From an uncultured bacterium (GTDB lineage: Bacteria; Bacillota_I; Bacilli_A; RFN20; CAG-826), in contig CASEST010000026.1 of the NCBI GenBank assembly GCA_949290725.1, forward strand, positions 1 to 13,857: a stretch of 13,857 nucleotides of DNA, read 5' to 3'. This document shows positions 1-8,659 of the stretch, piece by piece; the first letter of the stretch is position 1; each line of letters opens with the position of its first letter. The notes beneath the pieces are model-generated. The model worked only from the letters and a program-made list of their open reading frames with translations, made no database searches and was not told the DNA's origin. Both the position numbers and the translations under genes were made by a program.

Positions 1-123
1 ATTTATGAAAAAATTAAAAATTATGTCGATCCAAAGAATATTCATATAACTAGAGCTGGAAGCGTTATTTCTTCGCACTGTGGGCCTAAAACAATAGGCA
101 TATTATATTTGTTATATAAATAG
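1..123 (+). CDS. DegV family fatty-acid-binding protein, C-terminal end (partial)
   Basis: Frame 1 is open from the window edge to a TAG at 121-123 and gives about 40 residues. The tail contains ITRAGSVISSHCGPKTIGIL, which resembles the C-terminal end of DegV proteins, where a G-x-V-I-x-x-H-x-GP segment is followed by a hydrophobic strand. DegV proteins are soluble and bind a fatty acid; in Firmicutes related proteins (FakB) present it to the FakA kinase. Only the last seventh or so of the protein is here, so the paralogue type cannot be decided. The gene is on the plus strand, convergent with pmbA, and is closed by the hairpin at 135-164. Family assignment rests on a short segment and is moderately sure. 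Confidence 0.72.
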   Translation: MYEKIKNYVDPKNIHITRAGSVISSHCGPKTIGILYLLYK

Positions 124-134
124 ATTTATTATTA

Positions 135-164
135 AAAAAGGATAGGTTAAGACCTATCCTTTTT
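135..164. terminator. Bidirectional intrinsic terminator between degV and pmbA
   Basis: A perfect 13-bp inverted repeat (AAAAAGGATAGGT, loop TAAG, ACCTATCCTTTTT) sits between two convergent genes. The stem has a GC-containing core, and its A/T ends supply a U-run in either direction. It lies 11 nt after the degV stop and 26 nt after the pmbA stop, so it can end both transcripts. Confidence 0.9.
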
Positions 165-190
165 ATATGATATATAATTTCTATATTTAA

Positions 191-1510
191 TTATTCAGCG
201 CTTACTTTTAAGTTTTTGATAGCGATTGAAGGACAATTAATTGAAGATAATGACAATTTAGTATTATTACCTAATGCGATAACATCGTTAAAAACACTTA
301 ATAAGTTACCAGCAACTGTAATTAAAGTTAATGGTCCACTCTTTTTACCATCTTTAACATGATATCCTTGAGCCTGTAAAGAGAAATCACCTGATTGAGC
401 ATTTAATCCAGCATGTAAACCAGCAACATCTGTAATATAAACTCCATCTTTTATCTTGCTAAATAATTCATCTTCGGTTAATTTTCCTGGTTTTAAGACG
501 ATATTTACGAAGTCGATGCCCATTTTAGCACCTCTTCTAGCGGCATTTCCGGTAGATTCGCAGCCAGCTTTTTCAGCTGTTTCAAGATTATGGAAATATG
601 TTAATAATTTTCCACGTGAAAATACTTTTTTATTAACACAAGCAACACCTTCATCATCAAAATAAGTGAAGAAGCAGTTTTTTGTAAGTGGTTTCTCATC
701 GATAGTAATTTTTTTAGATAAAACTTGTTGGTTGAGTTTTCCTTCAAAGAATGAAGAGTGCTTTTGAACTTCTTCAGCATCTAATGATGATAGAAGAGCA
801 CCTAATAATGATGAAACAACATCTGGGTTTAAAACAGCTTTATATTTTTTAGCTTTAATAGTAGTTCCATGAAGAAGCGATACAGCCTCTTTGACAATTT
901 TTTCACAGAATTTATCTAAATCAAAGGTTGAAGGGTCATCTGATAGCCAGATATCACCATATGTTTTAATTTCTTCACCATCTTTAACGACTGCGGAGGC
1001 GTATATAGATGCATAATTACTATGTTGTTTTAGGTTTAAACCATATGAGTTAACGAAAGTTCCTTCGTTTTCTCTTTCTGAATAAGCTACTTCAACTTCA
1101 CTAACTCTCTTATCTAAACTTTTTAATTTTTCTTCGACTTTATGCAATAAATCAATTTTGTCTTCAGCTTTCCATTCAACTAAAGCTTTTGAGAAAGTAT
1201 TCTTTCTATGATATTTTTTACTTCCTTTAAAGATAATTGGTTTTTCTTCTTTTTCTGATAAAATTGCACTTTCTTTAATAGCATTTATTAAGTAATCAGC
1301 AGTAGTATTATCATCTTTTTCAGTTGTAGCAAATCCTATTTTACCATCAACAATTCCTCTAGCGATTATTCTTGAACTAGTGGAAACAGAATAAGAATCT
1401 ATCTCCCCGTGAAACAATGAAAAAGAGAAGTTAGAACTCTTAGAAGTTACTATTTCACTTGCTTCAAAATTGTTTTCTTTAGCTAATTGAATAAATTTTT
1501 TAGAATTCAT
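191..1510 (-). CDS. pmbA: TldE/PmbA, partner subunit of the TldD/TldE metalloprotease
   Basis: The product is about 439 residues, close to E. coli PmbA (450). It is a PmbA/TldD-family protein that carries no HExxxH zinc motif, as expected for the non-catalytic TldE half. TldD and TldE form a heterodimer that degrades unfolded or leader-like peptides in the cytoplasm; known roles include microcin B17 maturation and CcdA turnover. The frame is open further upstream to 1573. I chose the ATG at 1510-1508 because AGGAGGA (1524-1518) lies 7 nt before it and the next residues, NSKKFIQLAKENNFEASEI, fit the usual N-terminal helix and strand. This start overlaps the end of tldD by 11 nt, so the two are co-transcribed and probably translationally coupled. 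The stop is TAA, followed by the shared terminator. Confidence 0.92.
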   Translation of the reverse strand: MNSKKFIQLAKENNFEASEIVTSKSSNFSFSLFHGEIDSYSVSTSSRIIARGIVDGKIGFATTEKDDNTTADYLINAIKESAILSEKEEKPIIFKGSKKYHRKNTFSKALVEWKAEDKIDLLHKVEEKLKSLDKRVSEVEVAYSERENEGTFVNSYGLNLKQHSNYASIYASAVVKDGEEIKTYGDIWLSDDPSTFDLDKFCEKIVKEAVSLLHGTTIKAKKYKAVLNPDVVSSLLGALLSSLDAEEVQKHSSFFEGKLNQQVLSKKITIDEKPLTKNCFFTYFDDEGVACVNKKVFSRGKLLTYFHNLETAEKAGCESTGNAARRGAKMGIDFVNIVLKPGKLTEDELFSKIKDGVYITDVAGLHAGLNAQSGDFSLQAQGYHVKDGKKSGPLTLITVAGNLLSVFNDVIALGNNTKLSLSSINCPSIAIKNLKVSAE

Positions 1511-2906
1511 TGATTGATCCTCCTCTTCCTCCAACAACAATTTCATCAACTCTAATTGTTGGTTGACCGACATTTACTGGAATTGAACCAGAAGCCGATC
1601 CACACATACCTTGGCCGAAGGCACAATCATCAGCAATCATATCGATATGTTTTAAAATATCACGAGCATTTCCTACTAATGTAGCGCCTCTAACTGGACA
1701 TAAAATTTCGCCGTTTTTAATAATATAAGCTTCGCTACAGCCGAAGTTAAAATCACCGGTAGCTGGATTAACGCTGCCACCACCAAAACTAACAGCATAT
1801 AAACCTAATTTAGTATTTTTAATGATTTCTTCTTTGGTAGATTTTCCTGGGGCAATATAAGTATTACTCATTCTAGAAGTTGGCTCGAATTTATAAGATT
1901 GTCTTCTACAAGCACCATTTCCATCTTCTCCCATTCTTCTTCCGTTAAAGCTATCGACTAAGTATCCAGTTAAAATACCATCTTTAATCAATTCATTCTT
2001 TTGAGGAATGTTGCCTTCATCATCTAAAGAGTTTGAACCCCATTCATTAGATAAGCTGCCATCATCATAAGCGCTAACTATTGGATTAGCGATTTGTTGG
2101 CCTTTCATTCCTGAGAATACAGATAAGCCTTTTGCTACAGAAGTTGCTTCAAGTTGATGACCGCATGCTTCGTGGAAAATAACACCACCCCATCCGTTTC
2201 CGATAACTACTGGGAATTTTCCAGAAGGGCACTCTTTAGCATTTAACATTAAAATAACTTTTTCGCCATTTGTTTTGGCTAAATTTTTAATATCAAGTGT
2301 TTTTGTGAAGTATTCCCATCCAGCTTGAGTTCCTGGTCCGTCGAATCTTGTTTCAATTTTTCCATTTTCAGATGCGATAGAGCTTATGAAAAAACGACCA
2401 TATGATCTAACTGTGTTCCAGACTAAACCTTTAGAATTAAAGATAGTTACATCGTTATGAGTGATTGCAAAACCAGTAATAACTCTAACGATTCTGCTAT
2501 CTACATCATGACAAATTTTATTTGTCTCTTTTAATAAAGAAATAACTTCTTCTGAAGAAACATCTTCAAAAGGTCTCTCGACTTTATGAATGTTTTTAAC
2601 TTTTACTTTTTTTAAATTAGTTAGTTCGTTTACTACTCTTTCTGAAGAAAAAGAAGCGGTAAGAGAATCAACAAGTTTTAACAAACCTTTTTTTGTTAAA
2701 TCGTTTGTATAACCATAAACACTTCTTAAGTCTTTTAAAAGTCTTAAACCAACTCCATTAATTATGTTTGAACCAACAGTATCAACCTTGCCATTTTCAA
2801 CAGAAATATTTCTAGTTAATGTATCTTCATAATAAATTTCTGCAAAATCAGCACCGGTTGATGTTGCTTTGTTTAAGATTTCAATTGCTAATTTTTTACT
2901 TAACAT
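1500..2906 (-). CDS. tldD: TldD zinc metalloprotease (catalytic subunit)
   Basis: The product is 468 residues, similar to E. coli TldD (481). The zinc motif HEACGH is at about residues 245-250 (HExxxH). The third ligand, equivalent to E. coli Cys454, is Cys435 in the MCG segment just before the conserved SIPVNVGQPTIRVDEIVVGG run. These features mark the active half of the TldD/TldE peptidase, which takes unfolded peptide strands into a central cavity. The first gene of a two-gene operon, it overlaps pmbA by 11 nt. A GGAGGT (2921-2916) lies 9 nt before the ATG at 2906-2904. A TTG directly upstream (2909) would also fit the same ribosome binding site, at 6 nt; ATG is preferred. No RiPP precursor or toxin-antitoxin gene that could be its substrate is next to it. 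Confidence 0.95.
   Translation of the reverse strand: MLSKKLAIEILNKATSTGADFAEIYYEDTLTRNISVENGKVDTVGSNIINGVGLRLLKDLRSVYGYTNDLTKKGLLKLVDSLTASFSSERVVNELTNLKKVKVKNIHKVERPFEDVSSEEVISLLKETNKICHDVDSRIVRVITGFAITHNDVTIFNSKGLVWNTVRSYGRFFISSIASENGKIETRFDGPGTQAGWEYFTKTLDIKNLAKTNGEKVILMLNAKECPSGKFPVVIGNGWGGVIFHEACGHQLEATSVAKGLSVFSGMKGQQIANPIVSAYDDGSLSNEWGSNSLDDEGNIPQKNELIKDGILTGYLVDSFNGRRMGEDGNGACRRQSYKFEPTSRMSNTYIAPGKSTKEEIIKNTKLGLYAVSFGGGSVNPATGDFNFGCSEAYIIKNGEILCPVRGATLVGNARDILKHIDMIADDCAFGQGMCGSASGSIPVNVGQPTIRVDEIVVGGRGGSINEF
1518..1524 (-). promoter_or_regulatory. Ribosome binding site that fixes the pmbA start
   Basis: On the minus strand AGGAGGA ends 7 nt before the ATG at 1510-1508. It lies inside the last codons of tldD. 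It decides against the longer in-frame start at 1573, whose extra N-terminal residues are Glu-rich and come from the purine-rich Shine-Dalgarno region. Confidence 0.85.
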
Positions 2907-2946
2907 CAACCTTTTACCTCCATTATAGAAAAATCATCTCATATCT

Positions 2947-2974
2947 ATTATTTTTGTAAAGTGTTAGTGTTCAA
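2947..2974 (-). promoter_or_regulatory. Candidate sigma-A promoter for tldD-pmbA
   Basis: Reading the minus strand, TTGAAC (2974-2969) is followed after 16 nt by AATAAT (2952-2947). A transcript would start near 2940, about 35 nt before the tldD ATG. The match to TTGACA/TATAAT is imperfect and AT-rich DNA gives many chance hits, so this is tentative. A second TATAAT at 2928-2923 is too close to the ribosome binding site to serve. Confidence 0.35.
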
Positions 2975-2978
2975 TTTT

Positions 2979-2998
2979 ATGTAAACTTTTCTTTACAT
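2979..2998. repeat. Inverted repeat (possible operator) upstream of tldD
   Basis: ATGTAAA and TTTACAT form a perfect 7-bp inverted repeat with a 6-nt spacer. A third half-site of the same form, TGTAAAG, occurs at 2955-2961, inside the spacer of the candidate tldD promoter. The hairpin lacks a U-run on the minus strand, so it is a poor terminator for the upstream helicase gene and a better candidate for a repressor site. No regulator is identified. Confidence 0.35.
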
Positions 2999-3058
2999 TT
3001 TCCAAAAAAAGAGTGAAAAGGAATAAGTTTTTTTCTAAAAAAGCTAATTTTTATATTT

Positions 3059-6000
3059 CTAGTCATCTCCTAAAATATACAAAATATCTTCCTTTGTAAT
3101 GCTTGTAATATTTGAATCATCATTTGAAATAAGTTTGTTCACAATGTCTTTTTTCACATTTTGTAATTCAATGACACGCTCTTCAATTGAATTTTCAACA
3201 ATAAATTTTAAAACTTTTACATTATTCATTTGCCCGATTCGATAGGCTCTATCACTTGCTTGTTCTTCAGCAGCGTAATTCCGCCAAGGATCTAAGTGAA
3301 TAACTATATTAGCTCCAATAAGGTTTAATCCAGTTCCTCCTGCTTTTAATGATATAAGAAGAACGTCATATTTATTATTAAAATTAAAGTCTTGAGCAAT
3401 TTTTAAACGTGTTTCTGACTTTGTTTCTCCTGTGATTAAATTATAAGATATATGTAGTTTTTCAAATTTTGATTTTAAAATATCTAGTGCTTTGACAAAT
3501 TGTGAAAAAATAATAATTTAGTTTCTTTTAGTTAATTCATCATCTATGGTGTTTAATAAGGCGTTAATTTTTCCGCTCTCCCCTTGATAATTTTCAATAT
3601 AAAGTGATGGGTGAATGCAGATTTGACGCAATTTCATCAAAAATGGCAATATTTCAAATGAAGATGGCGAACTTTTTAAGATCTCCTTAGCTTTTAATTT
3701 TTCCATCTCATAAATCTTTTCCTGCTCTTTCTCCATTTTGGTTGTTAATAATATTTCATATTTTTCTGGTAAATCATTTAAAACATCTTTTTTATTACGT
3801 CTTAAGATGAATGGAGAAATTTTTCTTCTTATCGCACTAAAATAGTTTGAATCATTTTCGTAGTCATTCTTGAACTTTCTTAAAGGTGGCAAAAATCCAG
3901 GCATGATAAAATCGAAAATTGACCATAAATCCAAAATGCTATTTTCGATAGGAGTGCCAGTTAAAACGAATTTTGAATTAGCTTTGATGTTTTTAACTGA
4001 AAGAGTCTTCTTAGCAAACGCGTTTTTAATAAATTGAGCCTCGTCTAAAATTAAGAGATTAAAGTTTTTATCATTATATTGAGTTATATCGTTTCTCAAA
4101 CATTCATAACTGGTTATATATATTTTTTTCTCATCATTTTTGATTTCAGAAATTATTTTATTACGATAAGCAGTATTTCCGTATATTGGAGTAATTTTTA
4201 TATTATTATTACTAAATTTATTAAATTATTGTTCCCGGTTAAATATTAATGATGTAGGAGATATTATTAAAATTGGTTGTTTGATATCTAAAGAAGCAAT
4301 AAATGTAATTGTTTCTAAAGTTTTTCCTAAACCCATATCATCAGCTAAAATACCACCAAGATGATACTTATATAGAGTAGATAACCAATAATATCCTTCC
4401 TTTTGATATGTTCTTAAATCAGCTTTAATTGAAGTAGGTATTTTAAGATTTAAATTTTTGAAATTAGTTAAATCATTAACTAAGTTATTAAGGTATTGAT
4501 CGCTATTATCATTTTCTTCCAGTAGCTTATTTTTGAATAAATAATAAATTGGAAGAGTGGTTTCTTTTTTTATTTTTTTCTTATCGATAAGGTTTAAATC
4601 ATCTACAAGTTCGCTAAATTTTGTTGATGCTTCATTATTTAAAGTTAAAATTTGGTCATTAATTAGAACAAATTTTTTGTTTAATTTAATTGCTTTTGCT
4701 ATTTCATACAATTCTTCTTCATTAAATGTACTTTCCTCTAAAAAGATTTTTAATAATCCAGAGTTATAATTAATTTTTAATGGTTTTAATGAGAAATTTG
4801 TAATTTTCTTATTTAAAATTGCTTGAGAAAAATAAATGGTTGAATATTTTTTTAAATCATTTAAAGAAGAGGTTAAAAACTCAAAAATTAGATTATTATC
4901 TTTAAGTTGTTGATCAATAAAACCATAGGAAATAAGAATCATTGAGTAATTATCAATTATTGATTTTTCTTCTTTATTTAAGTCAAAAAAATGTATTTCT
5001 TCACCATTTTTAAAGATTCTATATTCATAACTTAAAACGTTTTTATTTAAATCAAAGTAAGTAGATATATTCAAAGTTTCAAATTCAAACGCTTTTTTAG
5101 AGTCGCTATCAATTAAAAAAGAATCTTTTTCTTCAAGTAAATACTGATATTTAAAACTTGTTTCATGATCTTTTATTGAAGGAGTTAAAGAAGAAGAAAT
5201 AATTGCTACTAAGCCATTAATTAGATCAGATTTTGTTGCTAAAAAAATGTTTTTTTCTTCCTTATTATATAAATAAGGCGTACCTTTAATTAAAAAATTA
5301 CCTACTGGAATATTTGTAATGGATAATTTTTTATCTTTTTTAATTTTTATTTTTAAATTTAATGGTGCAAAAGACACATTATATAGCTCATCATTTAAAT
5401 ATATCTGATCATTTTTATAAATATTTATAACTTTTGTTAAATAATTTATCTGGCCTTTTTTATTAAGATAAAGTTCATCAGAGTTTAAAATTTCATCTTC
5501 ATTAATTGATGAAAATAAATCAAAGAGTAAGTCTTTAGACTTTTGATTTAATTTATCAAAGTCATGTTTTATTAATTGCGTTCCGTATTTAATCGTGTTT
5601 TTATTTAAAAAACGTTCAATTAAAATTTTAGTAGAAGGAACTTTATAAAATTTTTCATAACCAATCTTATAATTTATTATTAAATTATTGGTATCAATAG
5701 AAGGTATAATTCTTAAAATTTTATTTTTATTTTTCCCTTTTAAATAAGATAAATAATTTAAGGATAATTCTTCATTTAATGAGTCTATTTCTCTTTTTTC
5801 TCTTATGGTTTGAATATTTTTTAAAATAGTTTCAATTTTTTTGCCTAGTTCATTACTATTTGTTAATAAATAAGATAAATAATTAGTAATATAATTTGTT
5901 ATATCTTTCTTGTTATAAAGCTTATTATTACATTTTGAAACAAACTTAACAATTTTATCGTCAAATATATAAGAAAATAAGATATAATTATTTGAATTTT

Positions 6001-7525
6001 TTAAAGCAAAGTCAAAAGTATAAGTAGATGATTCTTGATGACAATTTATTAATAAATCAAAATAATGTTCAATTGAAGCGATGTAACAATCTTTTTCGAC
6101 TATATTATCTTTTTTATTTATATTTAATATTTTTATAGGAAGAATGAATTCATTATCTTTAAAATTGAACTGATATAAACTGCTAAAATAAATTTTTATA
6201 AAATCGTTATTAGGTAAAAGATTAATAGTTTTAAAAAAAGCGTCCTCTTCATATAAATTAATATCTTCATCTTTTAAAAGCTGAACCAATTCGAATAGTA
6301 ATTCTGTTTCTTTATTATTCTTTAATAAAGTCAATGCATATGTATCGAATAAATACTTCGCTCTATCACTTTTTATTAAATATAAAAAAGCAATACCTTC
6401 TTCATCTTCCTTTAAAGCTAATTTTTTAATTGAAGTATAAGTTAGTGGTGAAAGTTTGAATAAAATATTTTTTCTTAATTCAGAATTATTTAGTTTATTA
6501 AAAAGATAGAATAATTCATCTTTATTTAAAATATTACTTAAATAATTAGCTAATTCGTTTTTTTGATTATTATCTAATTGATCAAATATTGATAAAAGTA
6601 ATAAGGCGATATTTTTTGATATTTTAAAATCATATTTAATTATGTAATTAAGTTGTTCTTTTAGTTTTATTAAATCATCATTTATTAAATAAAATAATAA
6701 AATATCGTTATTATTTATTAAATTTTTATCTTCAAGTTGAATTAATGGAAACAATTTTTCTTTTATATTTAATTTTTCTAAAATTTTATTTCTAATATCT
6801 AATTTATAAGAACAAAAATATTTAATTAATGAAACATAGTCGCTATTTTTAATAAAGTTTACCTTATAACGGTCATAAATAAAGTCAGTTAATTCTTCTA
6901 GTTCTTTAAAATTTATTTTATTGAAATAATCTTTTATAGTTAAAAAAATCGTTAAGTGATTATTGTTATTATTTAAATTATCAATAAAATTAGTTAGTTT
7001 TTCGGATAAATCTAATTTAGAAATCGAAAAGAGTTGATAGTTCGTGCTCAAACCACTTTGATAATCTCTTATTTCTTTTTTAAGTTTTGATGTTTCGTTT
7101 AAATATAAAATTATAGCGTATAAATGCTTGCAGTTTTCATCATACGGGCAGCTACAATTCATTTTAAATATATGATTATAAAAAGTCATCTCAAGATGAT
7201 ATAAATTGCTTCCAATAATTTCAGCTTTAATTTCAAAATCTGTTTTTTTAATAAAATTAATATGTGTTAAATTAGCGTAAGAAATTGCACGATATTTGAT
7301 TTTAGTATAGAAAGCAAATTCTAATAATTTGAGATTAATAACATCCTCTATTGTTAAAATATTAACTAAAGAAGAGATGTTTTCTTCTTCAATTGTTTTA
7401 AGTGGGATATTAAATTGGCGTTTTTAGGCAGGAAAATAAACTACCCCATTTTTTTGACTTAAAGTAGTAACAATTCCATATTTTAAACTTTTAAAAAAGA
7501 CAACTTGGCCAACAGCTACACTCAT
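3059..7525 (-). pseudogene. SWIM-domain SNF2/RapA-family helicase, interrupted by three in-frame TAA codons
   Basis: One frame of 1488 codons runs from ATG 7525 to TAG 3061-3059 with no frameshift. TAA interrupts it at codons 34 (7426-7424), 1100 (4228-4226) and 1336 (3520-3518). Numbering through these, a SWIM zinc motif (CxCx5CxH) uses C124, C126, C132 and H134. A long Asn/Lys/Leu-rich middle follows. Then come ADDMGLGKT (K1068), LILDEAQ (D1161-Q1164), LTGTPIENS, IIIFSQF, LKAGGTGLNL and DRAYRIGQ, the complete SNF2 ATPase motif set. Such proteins are double-stranded DNA translocases; cellular roles of the bacterial SWIM type are poorly known. The sequence around each TAA continues the family alignment; expected residues at codons 1100 and 1336 are about Glu and Lys. 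The only two CGG codons, 1097 and 1415, replace conserved Trp. No Shine-Dalgarno precedes ATG 7525 or the in-frame ATG 7543. It is either a young pseudogene, a sequence with errors, or a recoded gene; pieces could still be made separately. Confidence 0.85.
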
Positions 7526-7596
7526 ACATAATAATTTTAGCATTTTTTAGTGAAAAGATTTAACATTTAAAAAATTAAAAATTAGAATAATCATAT
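7526..7596. other. Divergent intergenic region between the SNF2 gene and the KAP NTPase gene
   Basis: These 71 nt separate two divergent start codons. Neither start has a Shine-Dalgarno sequence. AATAAT (7586-7591) lies 5 nt before the plus-strand ATG, and TAAAAT (7539-7534 on the minus strand) lies 8 nt before the minus-strand ATG at 7525. Used as -10 boxes, they would give nearly leaderless messages. No good -35 boxes were found, so the promoters are only suggested. Confidence 0.3.
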
Positions 7597-8553
7597 ATGA
7601 ATAAAAATGAGTTATTAAAAGTTTTGAATAAATTTAAAAATAGTAGCGACAGCGTAATTTTAATCGATGGGAAATGGGGAAGTGGTAAAACTTATTTATT
7701 AAATGAATTTATTAAAGAATATCATGAAGTTCCTATCTTTTATATATCTTTATTAGGTAAAAGGAGCGTTGATGATATAAATACTTCCTTATATATGGAG
7801 GTTCATAAAGACGAAGTAATTCATCAAATTGTTCCAATTGCAGTTTCACCATTTAAAGATGATTCTTCATTGGATTATATCTTAAAAATTAATAATGATT
7901 GTCGATATTTAATTATTTTAGATGATTTAGAAAGATATGCTTCAACTCATTATGATGAGTTTTTATCATATGTTCAAACCTTAGTTTTAAAAGGAGCTAA
8001 AGTCATAGTAGTATCTAATTTATCTTATTTAGGAACTGGTGAAAAATATAATTTTGACATGTATAAAGAAAAGATTTTTGATCATATCTATAAAGCTGAT
8101 TTATTCTCCTCTTCATTATTAGAAAGAAAATTCCAAAAGTTTTATAAATATTTTGATAAAAGTTTAATTTCTTTATTAAATAATAATATACGTATTGTTG
8201 ATAAAGAAAATTCGTTCTTAAATGAAATTTATGATGAAATTGGTGAAATATTATTTTCACGTGAAAATTATTTTAAGTCTATAATCTTTTATACAATTAT
8301 CTTTTTAACAACGATTTATAATGATATCCCTCTTTCTTATCCTAAATTACAATTAAAAGGTAGTGAAGATGATAGAAAAGTGATCTTTAATTTCTTAAAT
8401 GATGAAGAAGATGGTTGGGAAGCCTTCAAAGTTTATGAATTCTCATTAAATATTGTTTCAGCTTATAAAATAGAGAACCCTTTAAAGCTTATTGCTGCAC
8501 TTTATAAAGCTTATATTTATAATGATTATTCGCTATTAGAAGAGTTTTTCTAA
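7597..8553 (+). CDS. KAP-type P-loop NTPase of unknown role
   Basis: The 318-residue product has a Walker A motif GKWGSGKT at residues 25-32 and a Walker B LIILDDLERY with D109-D110. The W-G-S-G-K-T and LDDLER wording is typical of KAP-family P-loop NTPases (STAND-related). KAP proteins often have membrane inserts; here only one short hydrophobic run is visible (residues 229-241), too short to be a confident membrane segment. The C-terminal half is alpha-rich with no recognised domain, and the protein is short for the family. KAP proteins include the plasmid phage-exclusion protein PifA, but nothing nearby shows a defence role here. The start ATG at 7597 has no ribosome binding site, and no in-frame alternative close by is better. 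No terminator follows; rpmE's promoter begins 29 nt after the stop. ATPase identity is sure, function is not. Confidence 0.85.
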   Translation: MNKNELLKVLNKFKNSSDSVILIDGKWGSGKTYLLNEFIKEYHEVPIFYISLLGKRSVDDINTSLYMEVHKDEVIHQIVPIAVSPFKDDSSLDYILKINNDCRYLIILDDLERYASTHYDEFLSYVQTLVLKGAKVIVVSNLSYLGTGEKYNFDMYKEKIFDHIYKADLFSSSLLERKFQKFYKYFDKSLISLLNNNIRIVDKENSFLNEIYDEIGEILFSRENYFKSIIFYTIIFLTTIYNDIPLSYPKLQLKGSEDDRKVIFNFLNDEEDGWEAFKVYEFSLNIVSAYKIENPLKLIAALYKAYIYNDYSLLEEFF

Positions 8554-8582
8554 TTTTTAAGATTTTATCTCATTAATAAATA

Positions 8583-8611
8583 TTGAAATCTCTTTTTCAT
8601 TTATATATAAT
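8583..8611 (+). promoter_or_regulatory. Sigma-A promoter of rpmE
   Basis: TTGAAA (8583-8588), a 17-nt spacer and a perfect TATAAT (8606-8611) make the best promoter in the window. Transcription should start near 8618, giving a leader of roughly 50 nt before the rpmE ATG. Confidence 0.8.
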
Positions 8612-8622
8612 CTTTCTACATG

Positions 8623-8659
8623 CTTTCTTTGAACAAAGAAAAGTAGTTCAAGGCGGAAG
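8623..8659 (+). promoter_or_regulatory. Candidate rpmE leader structure next to the ribosome binding site
   Basis: Within the short leader, CTTTGAAC (8627-8634) can pair with GTTCAAGG (8646-8653) in 8 bp with one G-U. CTTT (8623-8626) can pair with GGAA/G (8656-8659) beyond a 2-nt bulge, which would cover part of the GGAAGGAG Shine-Dalgarno. A competing small hairpin, 8624-8630 with 8635-8641, uses the same 5' arm and would leave the ribosome binding site free. Leaders of rpmE controlled by L31 are known in other bacteria; whether this is one is inference. Confidence 0.4.

Noticed and set aside
456..665. Plus-strand open frame inside pmbA
   Set aside because: Shadow of a well-supported gene on the other strand, with no recognisable product. 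The same applies to minus-strand frames at 8015-8260, 11762-11953 and 13072-13329 and a plus-strand frame at 4557-4769.
1511..1573. Longer in-frame start for pmbA at 1573
   Set aside because: It would extend the overlap with tldD to 74 nt and translate the Shine-Dalgarno region; the ATG at 1510 has AGGAGGA at ideal spacing.
3518..7189. Two separate helicase-like proteins (4226-7189 and 3518-4099)
   Set aside because: They are in the same frame, separated only by a TAA, and the intervening sequence continues the SNF2 alignment; the start proposed at 4099 is a TTG inside a beta-strand-like segment. One interrupted gene is the simpler reading.
3059..7525. TAA reassigned to a sense codon
   Set aside because: TAA ends pmbA, tldD, the KAP gene, rpmE, rtcB, metG and the methyltransferase gene at the expected protein ends, so it is a working stop codon.
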